From Chloroflexota bacterium (GTDB lineage Bacteria > Chloroflexota > Anaerolineae > UBA4142 > SHND01), in NCBI GenBank assembly GCA_029778615.1, contig JAKOPZ010000274.1, positions 1 to 64,000 on the forward strand: a DNA stretch of 64,000 nt. Reading direction: 5' to 3'. Every line of letters begins with the position of its first letter. Position 1 is the stretch's first letter. Both the position numbers and the translations under genes were made by a program. The notes beneath the pieces were generated by a model, which saw nothing but the letters and a program-made list of their open reading frames with translations, was not told the DNA's origin and did not search any database. Shown piece by piece: positions 51,304-60,561 of the stretch.

Positions 51304-52800
51304 ATGCACCCGCGCTGGCTCGGCGTTTCCATCACGCTCTTTGCGCTCTTTTCCTCTCTTTTGGGATTTCGCTTGTATGAATCCCTTCTTGCGGCGCGGC
51401 TCGCCGCAAGCAATCCCACCATTTTCTCTTTACGTCTTTTGTCTCCGGTCTCCTTTGGTACAAGTCGGGCAGGAGTGCTAACTGCCAACCCATACACGAA
51501 TCAAATCTTTGCCGCACAAGAGGATGTCCCGGCGCTGGCAAGCATTGACGCGCAGACGAACGTGATTGCGGCGACGATTCCGCTGCGCGGTTATCACACG
51601 GGTATGACCATTGATTTGTTAAAAAACGAAATCTATGTCGCCCAAGAATTTTCGCAAACGGTGCGCGTGATAGACGGCACACGCCTAAATCTTGCGCGCG
51701 AACTCGCGGTCCCGGGCGGGTCGCCCATTGGCGAACTCGCGTTTGATTCCAACACCGCGTTTCTGTACGTCATTCAAAACGACATCCCGTCTATCGCGAT
51801 TCTCAATCCTTTCAATGGCGAGCTCGTCGGCACACTGCCGTTTAACGCGCACTATGGCGATTTGGCAATCAATCCGCAAACGCAGCGGTTGTATGTGGTG
51901 AGCCCGCTGGAAAATAAATTGACGGTGGTGGACACTGCGAGTAACACGCGCATTGCGACGATTCCGCTCGGCAACGATCCAACCCGCGTGGCGGTCAATC
52001 CCGCGACAAACCGCATTTATGTTACGGTGAGCGCGGATAATGTTCTTGCGGTGATTGACGGCGCGACGAACGCGCTTGCGGAAACGATTCCGGTAGGTGA
52101 TGGTCCGGTGGACGTGGCGGTCAATCCGTTGACGAATCGGATTTATGTGGCGCATTTGGAGAGCAAGGATGTGCTGGTGATTGACGGCAACGACCGGCGC
52201 GTCTTGTCACGCGTGACGTTAGAGACGCAGCCCGGTTGGCTTGCGCTGCTGCCCGCGCTCAATCGCGTTTATGCTTCGACGGATGTGGGACACGGCGTTT
52301 TTGTGCTTCAGGATTTTCCCGCCAGCGCGGGCGATGAAATTTCGCTGGAGAGTGATGCCAACACGCGCGTAATGGATTTGCAAAATGGTGCGCCGCCCGC
52401 GAATTGGCAGCAGGTGAATTTCGATGACGCCTTGTGGAGCAGTGCCGCACCCATAGAGTGTCTCGCGGTGCCGAGGCAGCGACTCAATACAAAGGCGCTA
52501 TGGATTTGGGCGCCGGGTTGTTCGCAATACGCGCAAACGGTATTGCTGCGCAAAACCTTTGAATTGCCCTCGCGAAATTTCCAAGGCGTTCTCTATCCGC
52601 GCGCGGACGATACCGCGCAAGTGCATTTGAACGGTGAGTTGCTCGGCGCGACGCAGCATTGGACAACGGAATACTGGTACGACCTCACGCCGCGTTTGCG
52701 CGCGGGGAAAAATGTATTGGCGATTCAAGCATGGAATGGGGAAGGTGGCTATGGCGGCGTCCTCTTTCGCGCCGCGTTGCGCGCTGCGAATGTCCGATGA
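51304..52800 (+). CDS. Secreted YVTN-type beta-propeller protein with C-terminal galactose-binding-like domain
   Basis: Exported protein (498 aa) with AGGAGG nine bases before ATG 51304 and an N-terminal hydrophobic helix. Residues about 55-350 form YVTN-type blades of about 42 residues (FDSNTAFLYVIQNDIPSIAI, INPQTQRLYVVSP, VNPATNRIYVTVSADNVLAV, VNPLTNRIYVAHLESKDVLV). The C-terminal part (WQQVNFDDALWSSAAP, LRKTFELPS, VHLNGELLG, GKNVLAIQAWN) resembles a galactose-binding-like carbohydrate module. Probably a surface binding protein. Its stop overlaps the next gene as ATGA. Confidence 0.85.
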   Translation: MHPRWLGVSITLFALFSSLLGFRLYESLLAARLAASNPTIFSLRLLSPVSFGTSRAGVLTANPYTNQIFAAQEDVPALASIDAQTNVIAATIPLRGYHTGMTIDLLKNEIYVAQEFSQTVRVIDGTRLNLARELAVPGGSPIGELAFDSNTAFLYVIQNDIPSIAILNPFNGELVGTLPFNAHYGDLAINPQTQRLYVVSPLENKLTVVDTASNTRIATIPLGNDPTRVAVNPATNRIYVTVSADNVLAVIDGATNALAETIPVGDGPVDVAVNPLTNRIYVAHLESKDVLVIDGNDRRVLSRVTLETQPGWLALLPALNRVYASTDVGHGVFVLQDFPASAGDEISLESDANTRVMDLQNGAPPANWQQVNFDDALWSSAAPIECLAVPRQRLNTKALWIWAPGCSQYAQTVLLRKTFELPSRNFQGVLYPRADDTAQVHLNGELLGATQHWTTEYWYDLTPRLRAGKNVLAIQAWNGEGGYGGVLFRAALRAANVR

Positions 52801-53081
52801 TTTCTCAAGCTAACTCTCGAGTTCTCGATGCGCCTATTTTGGTCAAGATGTCGCAATCGCTTTCAGAGGCGCAAGTGCAATTGCTATTGCAATATTTATT
52901 TAGTGAGCGCGCTGACATTCGCCGTGAAGCAATTTGCAATGTCGGAGAACAACGCTGGTATCACGCCGACGTCGTGCATGCGTTGGAAGAGTTGGCAGTG
53001 TTGGACAATGTAGCGGAGGTGCGGGCGGCGGCATGCGAGGCGCTGCAGATACTGCGATGTGGTGATACAACGCGAGCATAA
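52797..53081 (+). CDS. Small HEAT-repeat-like protein
   Basis: Protein of 94 aa with ATGA overlap to the propeller gene, so translation is probably coupled. Two helix pairs resemble HEAT repeats: LLLQYLFSERADIRREAICN and ALEELAVLDNVAEVRAAACE. No signal peptide, so it stays in the cytoplasm although its neighbours are secreted. Followed by AAGGAGAG of the next gene. Confidence 0.7.
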   Translation: MISQANSRVLDAPILVKMSQSLSEAQVQLLLQYLFSERADIRREAICNVGEQRWYHADVVHALEELAVLDNVAEVRAAACEALQILRCGDTTRA

Positions 53082-53091
53082 GGAGAGCCGG

Positions 53092-54081
53092 ATGAGTCGT
53101 CTAAAAATCATTGCGATGGTCATTACCTTGTTTGTCACTGGTGCGGCGTTCCTACCGATGCACGTGTATGCCGACACAAAAATTTTTGAGCAAAGCGGTT
53201 GGATTGTGGATGGCGCGACGGACAGCGCACCGAACGCACGTAAAATTCGCGTGACGGTGAATGGCGTTCTCAAGGGCAAGTTTTCCGAACTAAAAATTTT
53301 TCGCGCGGTGGGCGTGGGAGATTTTCGCCAAGTATTTTCCGTAAAGGGGAGCGGCGCGCTGCGTCCGTCTATGCCGAACGGTGTCTTTGGCGGAACGTTT
53401 TACGGTGCGGGATATTGGGATTGTGACCCAAATGTTGGAAATGATGGATTCGTCCAACATCTCTTTATCAACAAATTGGACCTCTCGCTCGATGCAGGCA
53501 ATGTGTTGCGAATGAGGGGCAAAGCGGCGAACGGCAATTCTTTGCGCGCGCCGGATTTCACGCTGCGGTTTTTTCCATCGGTGAAAAAGAAAATCATCGC
53601 GGAAGTGAATTACAAACTCGTTGCGACGCGCGATTTTTGCCTAGACGAAACGCGCCAAGACCAGCACGAAGGATTTCGCATTGCGCGCATTGCCTCGAAT
53701 TACATTTCGCCTGCGGTGCACGACAGTGATGTGGCGCGCTATGTCAATGCAGCGCAGCAAACCGTTTGCGCGAATTTGCAGAATCAAAATGGTTTCATCT
53801 TGAATGAACCAACGACGTTGGGTCAAGCAGCGCTTACGCTCGCGCACACGAGCAATCTGCCTGAAAAGGACCCGACGCTTGCAATCGAGTTCATCCAGCC
53901 GCCGCTTTCGCAAATCACGCCGCAAGGATACGTGAGCGAGTCGAGCGACCCGAATGACGACAATGTGGATTTTTGGGCGAATTGGGACGGCGCGCGGGCG
54001 AGTTATCTGAAAGGTGAAGTGGTGCGACGCTTTGCATACAAGCTCAAGGCAAGTGCGCCGGGAGCGGTAGTTTGCCAATAA
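53092..54081 (+). CDS. Secreted protein of unknown function
   Basis: Protein of 329 aa with a signal peptide ending at VYADTKIF and ATG 53092 set by AAGGAGAG. The mature part is beta-rich in its first half (KIRVTVNGVLKGKFSELKIF, GVFGGTFYGAGYWDCDPNVG, FINKLDLSLDAGNVLRMRGK) and ends with a helical segment. No family recognised. It belongs to the co-oriented secreted-protein island. Confidence 0.72.
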   Translation: MSRLKIIAMVITLFVTGAAFLPMHVYADTKIFEQSGWIVDGATDSAPNARKIRVTVNGVLKGKFSELKIFRAVGVGDFRQVFSVKGSGALRPSMPNGVFGGTFYGAGYWDCDPNVGNDGFVQHLFINKLDLSLDAGNVLRMRGKAANGNSLRAPDFTLRFFPSVKKKIIAEVNYKLVATRDFCLDETRQDQHEGFRIARIASNYISPAVHDSDVARYVNAAQQTVCANLQNQNGFILNEPTTLGQAALTLAHTSNLPEKDPTLAIEFIQPPLSQITPQGYVSESSDPNDDNVDFWANWDGARASYLKGEVVRRFAYKLKASAPGAVVCQ

Positions 54082-54106
54082 CCAAAGGACGAAGCAAGGG
54101 GTACCT

Positions 54107-54760
54107 ATGATGCTTTCATCCAAATTTCTCGCGTCGTGTGTGCTGATGCTTTCTATTATGTTGACGATGGGCTGCGAGGCAGTCGGTTTTGGGTCTACAC
54201 CAACGCCAACGCCTAACACAATTGCTTCACGCGTGGCGGAAGAATTGTCCATTGCGGCGACTTTGACGGCAAGGGCGCCGACCAAAACGTCTACCCCAAC
54301 GGCGACTTTGACACCAACATTCACACCGACTGCGACGCCGAGCCGTACGCCAACTTTTACGCCGACGCCTACGGCGACGAATACTTCGTCACCGACAGCC
54401 ACGGAATTGCCAGAACCCAAAGCCGGTCACTGGATTGGTGAACCTGAAGTTGCGTTTGATGTGAAAACGTCAAATGTTCTTTCAGATTTCAAAATGGTGA
54501 TTCCATTCATAGTGTCGTGCAGTTTTTCAGTATCAAGTGTTGTCTTGGACGCAGACAATAGCTTTGTGCTCAGTCAGGATTTCACCGCCAATGACGGAAC
54601 GGTTTATATCCAAAGAATCAAGGGGCAGTTGGAAAGCGGCACCAAGTTTTCAGGGACATACGAGATTGGCTTTTGCAGCGAGACGGAGGGACGTGCGCTT
54701 GTTTCGACGATCGGAAATACACGTGGCGAGTGGAGTGCGGAATGGTCAAGCGCGGATTGA
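54107..54760 (+). CDS. Thr-Pro-linker lipoprotein with shared C-terminal domain (1)
   Basis: Lipoprotein (217 aa): lipobox LTMGCEAV, conserved segment IASRVAEELSIAATLTARAP, a long Thr-Pro-rich linker, then a domain of about 110 residues (HWIGEPEVAFDVKTSNVLSD, FKMVIPFIVSCSFS, SGTYEIGFCSE, RGEWSAEW). The domain is related to those at 54895-55518 and at the end of 57616-60480. Likely anchored to the membrane and facing outward. Function unknown. Confidence 0.75.
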   Translation: MMLSSKFLASCVLMLSIMLTMGCEAVGFGSTPTPTPNTIASRVAEELSIAATLTARAPTKTSTPTATLTPTFTPTATPSRTPTFTPTPTATNTSSPTATELPEPKAGHWIGEPEVAFDVKTSNVLSDFKMVIPFIVSCSFSVSSVVLDADNSFVLSQDFTANDGTVYIQRIKGQLESGTKFSGTYEIGFCSETEGRALVSTIGNTRGEWSAEWSSAD

Positions 54761-54852
54761 TGGAATGACTTGGTATAACTAGATTTGCCAAGTCAAGGAG
54801 TTGAAGATGTATCCCGATACACCCCTGTCGAATGAAAATGTGGGTGCGGTAG

Positions 54853-54871
54853 GGCAAATTTGAAATTTGCC
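54853..54871. repeat. AAATTT-type palindrome
   Basis: GGCAAATTTGAAATTTGCC is a perfect palindrome around a central G. It lies 24 bases before ATG 54895. Same core at 62668-62686. Just upstream, AAGGAG and ATG 54807 open an 18-codon frame that ends in this palindrome, perhaps a truncated gene start. Confidence 0.6.
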
Positions 54872-54894
54872 GTACATTTTCAAGAGAGCTACTC

Positions 54895-55518
54895 ATGTTG
54901 TCAATTCAATGTGCAATCGGCGTATCGCTTGGCGCAATTTTGTTCTTGACGAATTGCGCGTCCCCGCCAACTCCGACACCGGACATCGTCGCGACGCGTG
55001 TTTCAGAGGAACAAGCGATTGCAGCAACTTTGACGGCGAGCGTACCCACTTCCACTTTTACGCCCACGGCGAGCGCGACGCCCACTGCAACAGCAACTCC
55101 AACTTGGACACTGACTGCGACACCAAGCCCTACGCGAACTTGGACGCCGACACCAACGCCCACCGTTGCCACAAGCACACCAACGCCTATTCATTTCGAT
55201 GGAACTTGGATGGGCAAGTCGAGTCAGGGAAAGCCAATTTCTTTTGTAGTGGTCAAGAACGCGTTGACCTCGTACAAAGTTGAGGTCCAAGCGCCGGGCT
55301 GCAGCTTTACCTTTGAAGCGAAAGGTGGCACCGCAACGGCAATTAAAGAAAATGCGTTTCAATCCACGACAAAAATGCTCTCGACCACGGTTCTGCTGAC
55401 TGGACTCTTTTCTTCACCTACTACAGCATCCGGCACACTCGAAGTAGAGGACAAGGGACAAGCGGGCTTGCCGGGCTGTGGCAAGGTGCAAGCGAAATGG
55501 ACAGCCGAAAAGCAATGA
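54895..55518 (+). CDS. Thr-Pro-linker lipoprotein with shared C-terminal domain (2)
   Basis: Lipoprotein (207 aa): lipobox LTNCASPP, segment VATRVSEEQAIAATLTASVP near-identical in pattern to the neighbours, Thr-Pro linker, then the shared domain DGTWMGKSSQGKPISFVVVK...LTSYKVEV...GCSFTFEAKGG...GCGKVQAKWTA. Two cysteines (GCSF and PGCG) are conserved with the NHL protein's C-terminus and may form a disulfide. ATG 54895 has AGAGAG upstream. Confidence 0.75.
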   Translation: MLSIQCAIGVSLGAILFLTNCASPPTPTPDIVATRVSEEQAIAATLTASVPTSTFTPTASATPTATATPTWTLTATPSPTRTWTPTPTPTVATSTPTPIHFDGTWMGKSSQGKPISFVVVKNALTSYKVEVQAPGCSFTFEAKGGTATAIKENAFQSTTKMLSTTVLLTGLFSSPTTASGTLEVEDKGQAGLPGCGKVQAKWTAEKQ

Positions 55519-55528
55519 TGGAGGGAAA

Positions 55529-56059
55529 ATGTGTCACCGACCACGCGTGGCGGCAAGTTGGATTTTCATCTGGTTCTTATTTCTACCTGCATGCGCGCCC
55601 GCTGCAACGCCGACGCCTGATGTGGCAGCCACGCGCGCTATCGAACAAGCTGTCGCGGCTACGCTCACTGCCCAAGCGCCAACGGCGACGCCGACGCCCG
55701 TTCCTTCCCCAGAAGTGAAAACAGGGTTTGGTACGCTAATTATTACGGAGGTTGCCTTTTCCGAGAAAACTCCTTCCGGGGATGTTGCCTTGTCAGGATA
55801 CAAGGTTCTAACGATTTGGCTCGAGCGCCAAGATGGGCAAGCCATGGATTATGACCAATCTTTCGGACTGCTCGATTTGGGAATTTATATTCAAGCCGAG
55901 AGTGGGGCGCAGAGTAAGATTTTCTCAATAAATGGAACGCTTGCAGACGGACAAGGATTCATGATGAAGCGGATTGGACTGAGTGCAACGCCCATTGAGG
56001 CAGACAAGAACTTTACATTGTTCTGGCCCGACAATGCACCAATTCCGCTTGGAAAATAA
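55529..56059 (+). CDS. Thr-Pro-linker lipoprotein, different C-terminal domain
   Basis: Lipoprotein (176 aa) with GGAGG before ATG 55529. The N-terminal block (LPACAPAATPTPDVAATRAI, EQAVAATLTAQAPTATP) is like the two preceding genes, but the C-terminal domain (GTLIITEVAFSEKTPSGDVA, GYKVLTIWLERQDG, LDLGIYIQAESGAQSKIFSI) is not. A shared front with a swapped domain suggests gene duplication followed by domain exchange. Confidence 0.72.
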   Translation: MCHRPRVAASWIFIWFLFLPACAPAATPTPDVAATRAIEQAVAATLTAQAPTATPTPVPSPEVKTGFGTLIITEVAFSEKTPSGDVALSGYKVLTIWLERQDGQAMDYDQSFGLLDLGIYIQAESGAQSKIFSINGTLADGQGFMMKRIGLSATPIEADKNFTLFWPDNAPIPLGK

Positions 56060-56148
56060 ATCAACCATACCGCCACGAAATTTGCACACCCTGCTTTCAT
56101 TACTTGGTTACCAATCCAACTATCAGCACAACGGAGTGTAGCAGCGCT

Positions 56149-57576
56149 ATGAAATATCTCCTGTGGCTCATTGCCATTTTAATCCTTGCAGTAGGTTTGC
56201 AGCTCGCCGCTCCCGCCGCAAGTGCAGTTAGTGCCGGTTCGACCACACTCACTGCCGGACAATCACTTGTCATTCGCGCCAACGGTTGCACACTCCATTT
56301 GACGAAAAATACTCCCGCCGTAGTCAAAGCGAAATGTGTTGCTTCGAACAATGCAAATGTTGCCCGCGCGCGTGTTGACACCAAAGTGGTCTTGGACGCA
56401 GGGCAAAGTCACAAAGTGGAAGCAAATCAGTGTCGCTTGAACGTCACCAAAAACACTTTAACTATTGTGAAGGTTGTCTGCGTCGCGGTTTTCTCCACCA
56501 CAAAAATTACGCTCCCCGGCACGCAGCTTACCGCATTGGCAGCGTACGAAACCGGCAACAAACTCTTTGCGGCAGATGATAACAGCGAATCTGTCTTGGT
56601 CTTGGAGGGGACGACCTACCAAAAATTGGCGACGATTCCAAACGTCGGTGGTGCGGTCTTTGCAATGGTCATCAACGAGACCTACGGCAAGGTTTATGCT
56701 GCCAGTGATTTGGCGTGTTGCACGAGCGGAATCACGCCGGGCACGGGCAAAGTTGCAGTGATTGACGCTTCCACCAATCAGCTCATTAAAGAAATTGACC
56801 CGGGGGAACATTATTCTTTTTCTTTTTTTCTGCTGGGACATGATGAAGTGCACGACAAGGTCTATGTGACATGGCAGGGAGGTGTCGGAGTGATTGATGT
56901 CGCCACCGACCAATTTATACCAATTGTCGGTGCGGATTATCCCTATCCCTATTTGGACAAAATGGCAATCAACACTGTCACCAATCAAATCTTTCTACCG
57001 CACTTTGGCACGGACCGCCTTTATATCATTGACGGAGGCACCCTTGCCGTGTCCTTTTTCGACCTTGCGACCACGCGTGGCTACGAGCCATTGGATATTG
57101 TGGCAAATGAAAAAGAAAACAAAGTGTACCTCACGATGGTTGATGTTCCGGGGCAAGGCGAAATGGGAATTCTGGCGCTTGATATGGACACGCGCAAGTA
57201 CAGGTTCGTCGGGAAGGAAGATTTGGAGCCGCTTGTCTTTAATCAGAAATCAAATCAACTCTTTGCTGGCGTCCAAGTGGGTTCGCGCGGCGCAATTGTG
57301 GACGGAGAAAACAACGCGCTGACTTATGTTCCGATGGGCAATGGCGGGGTCGGCGCGGGCAATCTCCGCACCGCGACAAACCATGCCTATTTCGCCACAA
57401 CCGACGAAACCTACATCGTGGATGGCGCATTAAAGAAAGTAGTAAAGAAAATTCCGTCCGGCTTTAATTCCGGAGGTGGAATTTTTGTATGGTCTGTCGC
57501 AATCAATCAAAAGACGGGCAAAGTGTACGTTGTCAACAATGACCACAAAGGAGTTATTCAGGTAATTCAGGATTGA
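56149..57576 (+). CDS. Secreted YVTN-type beta-propeller protein
   Basis: Exported protein (475 aa) from ATG 56149 with a signal peptide ending near APAASAVSAG. Residues about 30-115 hold two related short units (LTAGQSLVIRANGCTLHLTK and LDAGQSHKVEANQCRLNVTK). The rest is a propeller of about seven blades (YETGNKLFAADDNSESVLVL, INETYGKVYAASD, VHDKVYVTWQGGVGVIDVAT, INTVTNQIFLPHF). No lipobox. Probably a cell-surface scaffold or binding protein in the secreted island. Confidence 0.82.
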   Translation: MKYLLWLIAILILAVGLQLAAPAASAVSAGSTTLTAGQSLVIRANGCTLHLTKNTPAVVKAKCVASNNANVARARVDTKVVLDAGQSHKVEANQCRLNVTKNTLTIVKVVCVAVFSTTKITLPGTQLTALAAYETGNKLFAADDNSESVLVLEGTTYQKLATIPNVGGAVFAMVINETYGKVYAASDLACCTSGITPGTGKVAVIDASTNQLIKEIDPGEHYSFSFFLLGHDEVHDKVYVTWQGGVGVIDVATDQFIPIVGADYPYPYLDKMAINTVTNQIFLPHFGTDRLYIIDGGTLAVSFFDLATTRGYEPLDIVANEKENKVYLTMVDVPGQGEMGILALDMDTRKYRFVGKEDLEPLVFNQKSNQLFAGVQVGSRGAIVDGENNALTYVPMGNGGVGAGNLRTATNHAYFATTDETYIVDGALKKVVKKIPSGFNSGGGIFVWSVAINQKTGKVYVVNNDHKGVIQVIQD

Positions 57577-57615
57577 GTTTGGAAAGTTTGTCGTACATCC
57601 TCAAAGGGGGGTTCA

Positions 57616-60480
57616 ATGAAGCCGCGCATTTCCGCAACACTGTGGTTCTCGCTTTTCTTTGCGTTGATTTTCGTCTCGGTGTCCAGCAGTATTCTGTTCG
57701 CGAATTCTGCACCTGCAAGTCCATCCGCCTCCGAATGTTTTGCGCGCGCTCAAAACAAAATTGCGCGCATCAAAGAAAAACTCGCGCGCATTGAGCAATC
57801 TGCTCCTTCTGTGTTATTGCCACGCATCGTGGCGCGTCAACTCGAACAGCGCAAAGCAGGGACATTGGCAAAATGCAGCGCGTTGGCGCGCGCGGCGGAA
57901 TCTTCCCTCGCACCCGCCGCACAATCTTATTCATTCGTGCGTCAATGGGGAGATACTCCGCCCGATGGAGAAATTTCGTATCCTGTCGGGATTGCCGTTG
58001 ACAGTTCCAATAATGTGTACGTTGCCGATACGCGCAACAATCGCATTCAAAAGTTCGATAGCGCAGGGAATTTTGTTCTGCAGTGGGGCCAAATCGGAAA
58101 TGTGACCGGTCAGTTCTGGCAGCCGGAGGGAATTGCCATAGACAGCAGTGGCAATGTGTTCGTGGCGGACACGCGCAACGACCGCATTCAAAAATTCAGC
58201 AGCAGCGGCGCATTTATCTCGGCGTGGGGTGGTTATGGTTTTAGTAACGGACAGTTTGATTCGCCGAGCGGTGTTGCAGTGGACGCGAATGGAAATGTAT
58301 TTGTTGTAGATTCTGGAAATAGCCGTATTCAAAAATTCTCAAACACCGGAACGTTCCTCACCAAATGGGGCGACTTTGGAAGTGGTGACAGTGAATTCTT
58401 TGAACCAAAAGGTGTGGCGGTAGATTCGAATGGAAATGTCTTTGTAGCGGACTCGTGGAACAATCGGGTTCAAAAATTTTCAAATACAGGAGTTTATGCC
58501 GCGCAATGGGGCAGTTACGGCGCTGGCAATAGCGAATTCGACCAACCCGAGGGTGTTGCGGTTGAATCGAACGGAAATGTCTTTGTTTCGGACATGTATA
58601 ATGACCGTATTCAAAAATTCACCAACGCGGGCGAATATTCAACTCAGTGGGGCGATTATGGCAGCGCCAATGGAAATTTTGTTTTTCCCGAGGGGCTTGC
58701 CACGGATACGAGTGGCAATCTGTTTGTTGCGGACTCGTGGAACAATCGGATTCAAAAATTTAGCAACGCAGGTGCGTTCAGCGCAAAATTTGGCTATGGC
58801 GCGGCGGATGGGCAAATGCAGTATCCGTACGGCGTTGCGATTCAAACCAATGGACACATTTTGGTTGCCGATTCCAACAACCAACGAATTCAAGCATTCA
58901 GCAATGTCGGCGCATTCGTCGCCAAGTGGGGCAGCTATGGTTTCGGCAACGGGCAATTCTCATACCCGGATGGCGTTGCCGTTGATATGAACAGCAACGT
59001 CTTTGTTGCCGACACCTTCAATAATCGCGCTCAAAAATTCAATAGCGCAGGGACATTCCAGACAACGTGGGGCGGTTTGAATCTGCCCGAAGGCATCGCC
59101 GTTGATACAAATGGCAATGTCTTTGTTGCCGACACACAAAACAACCAAGTACAAGAATTCGACAATACCGGAACATTCGTACGGTCTTGGGACGGCTCCG
59201 CTTCGGGAAACGGTTCGTTCTACCAGCCCGAAGGAATTGCAGTGGACGCGAACGGTAACGTGTATGTTGCGGATACCGGAAACCATCGCGTTCTCAAATT
59301 CAGCAATACCGGTTCCTTCTTAACGGAATGGGGAAGTGAAGGATTCAACGATGGAGAGTTTGAGTATCCGCGCGGCATCGATGTGGATATGAATGGCGAC
59401 ATATTTGTCGCGGACAGTATCAACTCGCGGATTCAAAAATTTACCAGCACTGGTGCCTTTGCCGCGAGTTTTGGTGCGAATGGTCCCGGCAGTGGGCAAC
59501 TGTATATTTCAGAAGGTGTCGCGGTGGACGCAAATGGGCATGTCTTTGTGGCGGATACATTTAACAACCTGATACAAGAATTCCAACCGGACCAAACTGG
59601 AACTTTGACCTCGACGCCGACATCAACCTCAAGTACGCATACGCCAACGCGCACATTCACCCCGCAAGCTACAGGTTCAGTTACTGCTACGCCGAGTCCC
59701 ACGATTACGGTAACGCCAACCGCTACGAATTCAGCGACGCCGACAATCACACCGACGGTTTGCGCCAAACCACCGAAACCCCTCCTGCTCGCGCCGCCCA
59801 ACAAAAGTATTTCTAAAAAACAGCAGGTCAAGCTGGACTGGGACGATACAATTTGCGCAACCAAATACCAAATTGTGATTCGCCAAGATTCCAAAAAAGG
59901 ACCCAAAATTGATTCAAAAAAGAATCTGCTCGCGTCAAAATACAAGACCAAATCGCTTACTCCAGGGAAAACTTTTTTCTGGCGCAGTAGCGCTTGTAAC
60001 GGCGAGGGTTGCAGCAACTCTATCTGGTGGCGATTCTCTATCAAAGCACCTCCTACCCCCACTCCGAGCCCGACTCGAACGAGGACGCGAACACCGGTCG
60101 GTCCTACGCCCACAAGCACCGGACCGACGGTAACACCGCCACCGGGCGGAGCCGTTAAGGACGGACGGTGGACCGGAACCACCAGTCAGGGTAAGGCGCT
60201 CTCATTTAACGTTACCGGAGGTGGCAAAGCGTGGAACACGTTCAAAGTCCAGATTGTCATTGGCGCATGCCAGATTGATAATACAATCTCACCCGGGTCT
60301 ATTCAAGGCAACACGATGGAAGTATATGTTCCTATTGGTTTTGGGCATGTTACATACAACGGAACATTTACCAGTAGCACAACCTTGAGCGGTACTTATA
60401 CTGCTAGCAACGCAAGTCCTCCTGGCTGTGGAGGCTCATTAAGCAACGGCAGTTGGACTGCCCACTGGACATCTCCCTGA
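57616..60480 (+). CDS. Secreted NHL-repeat double propeller with Fn3-like and shared C-terminal domains
   Basis: Large exported protein (954 aa). A signal peptide is followed by a coiled segment (about 35-95), then 12 NHL repeats of about 47 residues, each with a GVAVDANGNVFVAD.GNSRIQKF-like core; this equals two six-bladed propellers. A Thr-Pro linker, an Fn3-like domain (KPPKPLLLAPPNKSISKKQQ ... FFWRSSACNGEGCSNSIWW), a second linker and the shared domain GRWTGTTSQGKALSFNV...PPGCGGSLSNGSWTAHW complete it. AGGGGGG precedes ATG 57616. The layout suggests glycan or protein binding at the cell surface. Confidence 0.88.
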   Translation: MKPRISATLWFSLFFALIFVSVSSSILFANSAPASPSASECFARAQNKIARIKEKLARIEQSAPSVLLPRIVARQLEQRKAGTLAKCSALARAAESSLAPAAQSYSFVRQWGDTPPDGEISYPVGIAVDSSNNVYVADTRNNRIQKFDSAGNFVLQWGQIGNVTGQFWQPEGIAIDSSGNVFVADTRNDRIQKFSSSGAFISAWGGYGFSNGQFDSPSGVAVDANGNVFVVDSGNSRIQKFSNTGTFLTKWGDFGSGDSEFFEPKGVAVDSNGNVFVADSWNNRVQKFSNTGVYAAQWGSYGAGNSEFDQPEGVAVESNGNVFVSDMYNDRIQKFTNAGEYSTQWGDYGSANGNFVFPEGLATDTSGNLFVADSWNNRIQKFSNAGAFSAKFGYGAADGQMQYPYGVAIQTNGHILVADSNNQRIQAFSNVGAFVAKWGSYGFGNGQFSYPDGVAVDMNSNVFVADTFNNRAQKFNSAGTFQTTWGGLNLPEGIAVDTNGNVFVADTQNNQVQEFDNTGTFVRSWDGSASGNGSFYQPEGIAVDANGNVYVADTGNHRVLKFSNTGSFLTEWGSEGFNDGEFEYPRGIDVDMNGDIFVADSINSRIQKFTSTGAFAASFGANGPGSGQLYISEGVAVDANGHVFVADTFNNLIQEFQPDQTGTLTSTPTSTSSTHTPTRTFTPQATGSVTATPSPTITVTPTATNSATPTITPTVCAKPPKPLLLAPPNKSISKKQQVKLDWDDTICATKYQIVIRQDSKKGPKIDSKKNLLASKYKTKSLTPGKTFFWRSSACNGEGCSNSIWWRFSIKAPPTPTPSPTRTRTRTPVGPTPTSTGPTVTPPPGGAVKDGRWTGTTSQGKALSFNVTGGGKAWNTFKVQIVIGACQIDNTISPGSIQGNTMEVYVPIGFGHVTYNGTFTSSTTLSGTYTASNASPPGCGGSLSNGSWTAHWTSP

Positions 60481-60501
60481 CAAATCACAAATTCAGAAAA
60501 C

Positions 60502-60530
60502 AACGGCGAGGACAATTTGTCCTCGCCGTT
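60502..60530. terminator. Hairpin between convergent genes
   Basis: AACGGCGAGGACA (60502-60514) and its complement TGTCCTCGCCGTT (60518-60530) form a 13-bp stem with a three-base loop. On the minus strand it is followed by a T-rich GTTTTCTG, so it better suits the minus gene ending at 60562. Confidence 0.65.
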
Positions 60531-60561
60531 CCGCTTCATCACTAAAAAAATTTCCGTGCCC

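Noticed and set aside
55478-55528. Longer start for the third Thr-Pro-linker lipoprotein
   Set aside because: It would overlap the preceding gene without a ribosome-binding site, whereas GGAGG serves ATG 55529.
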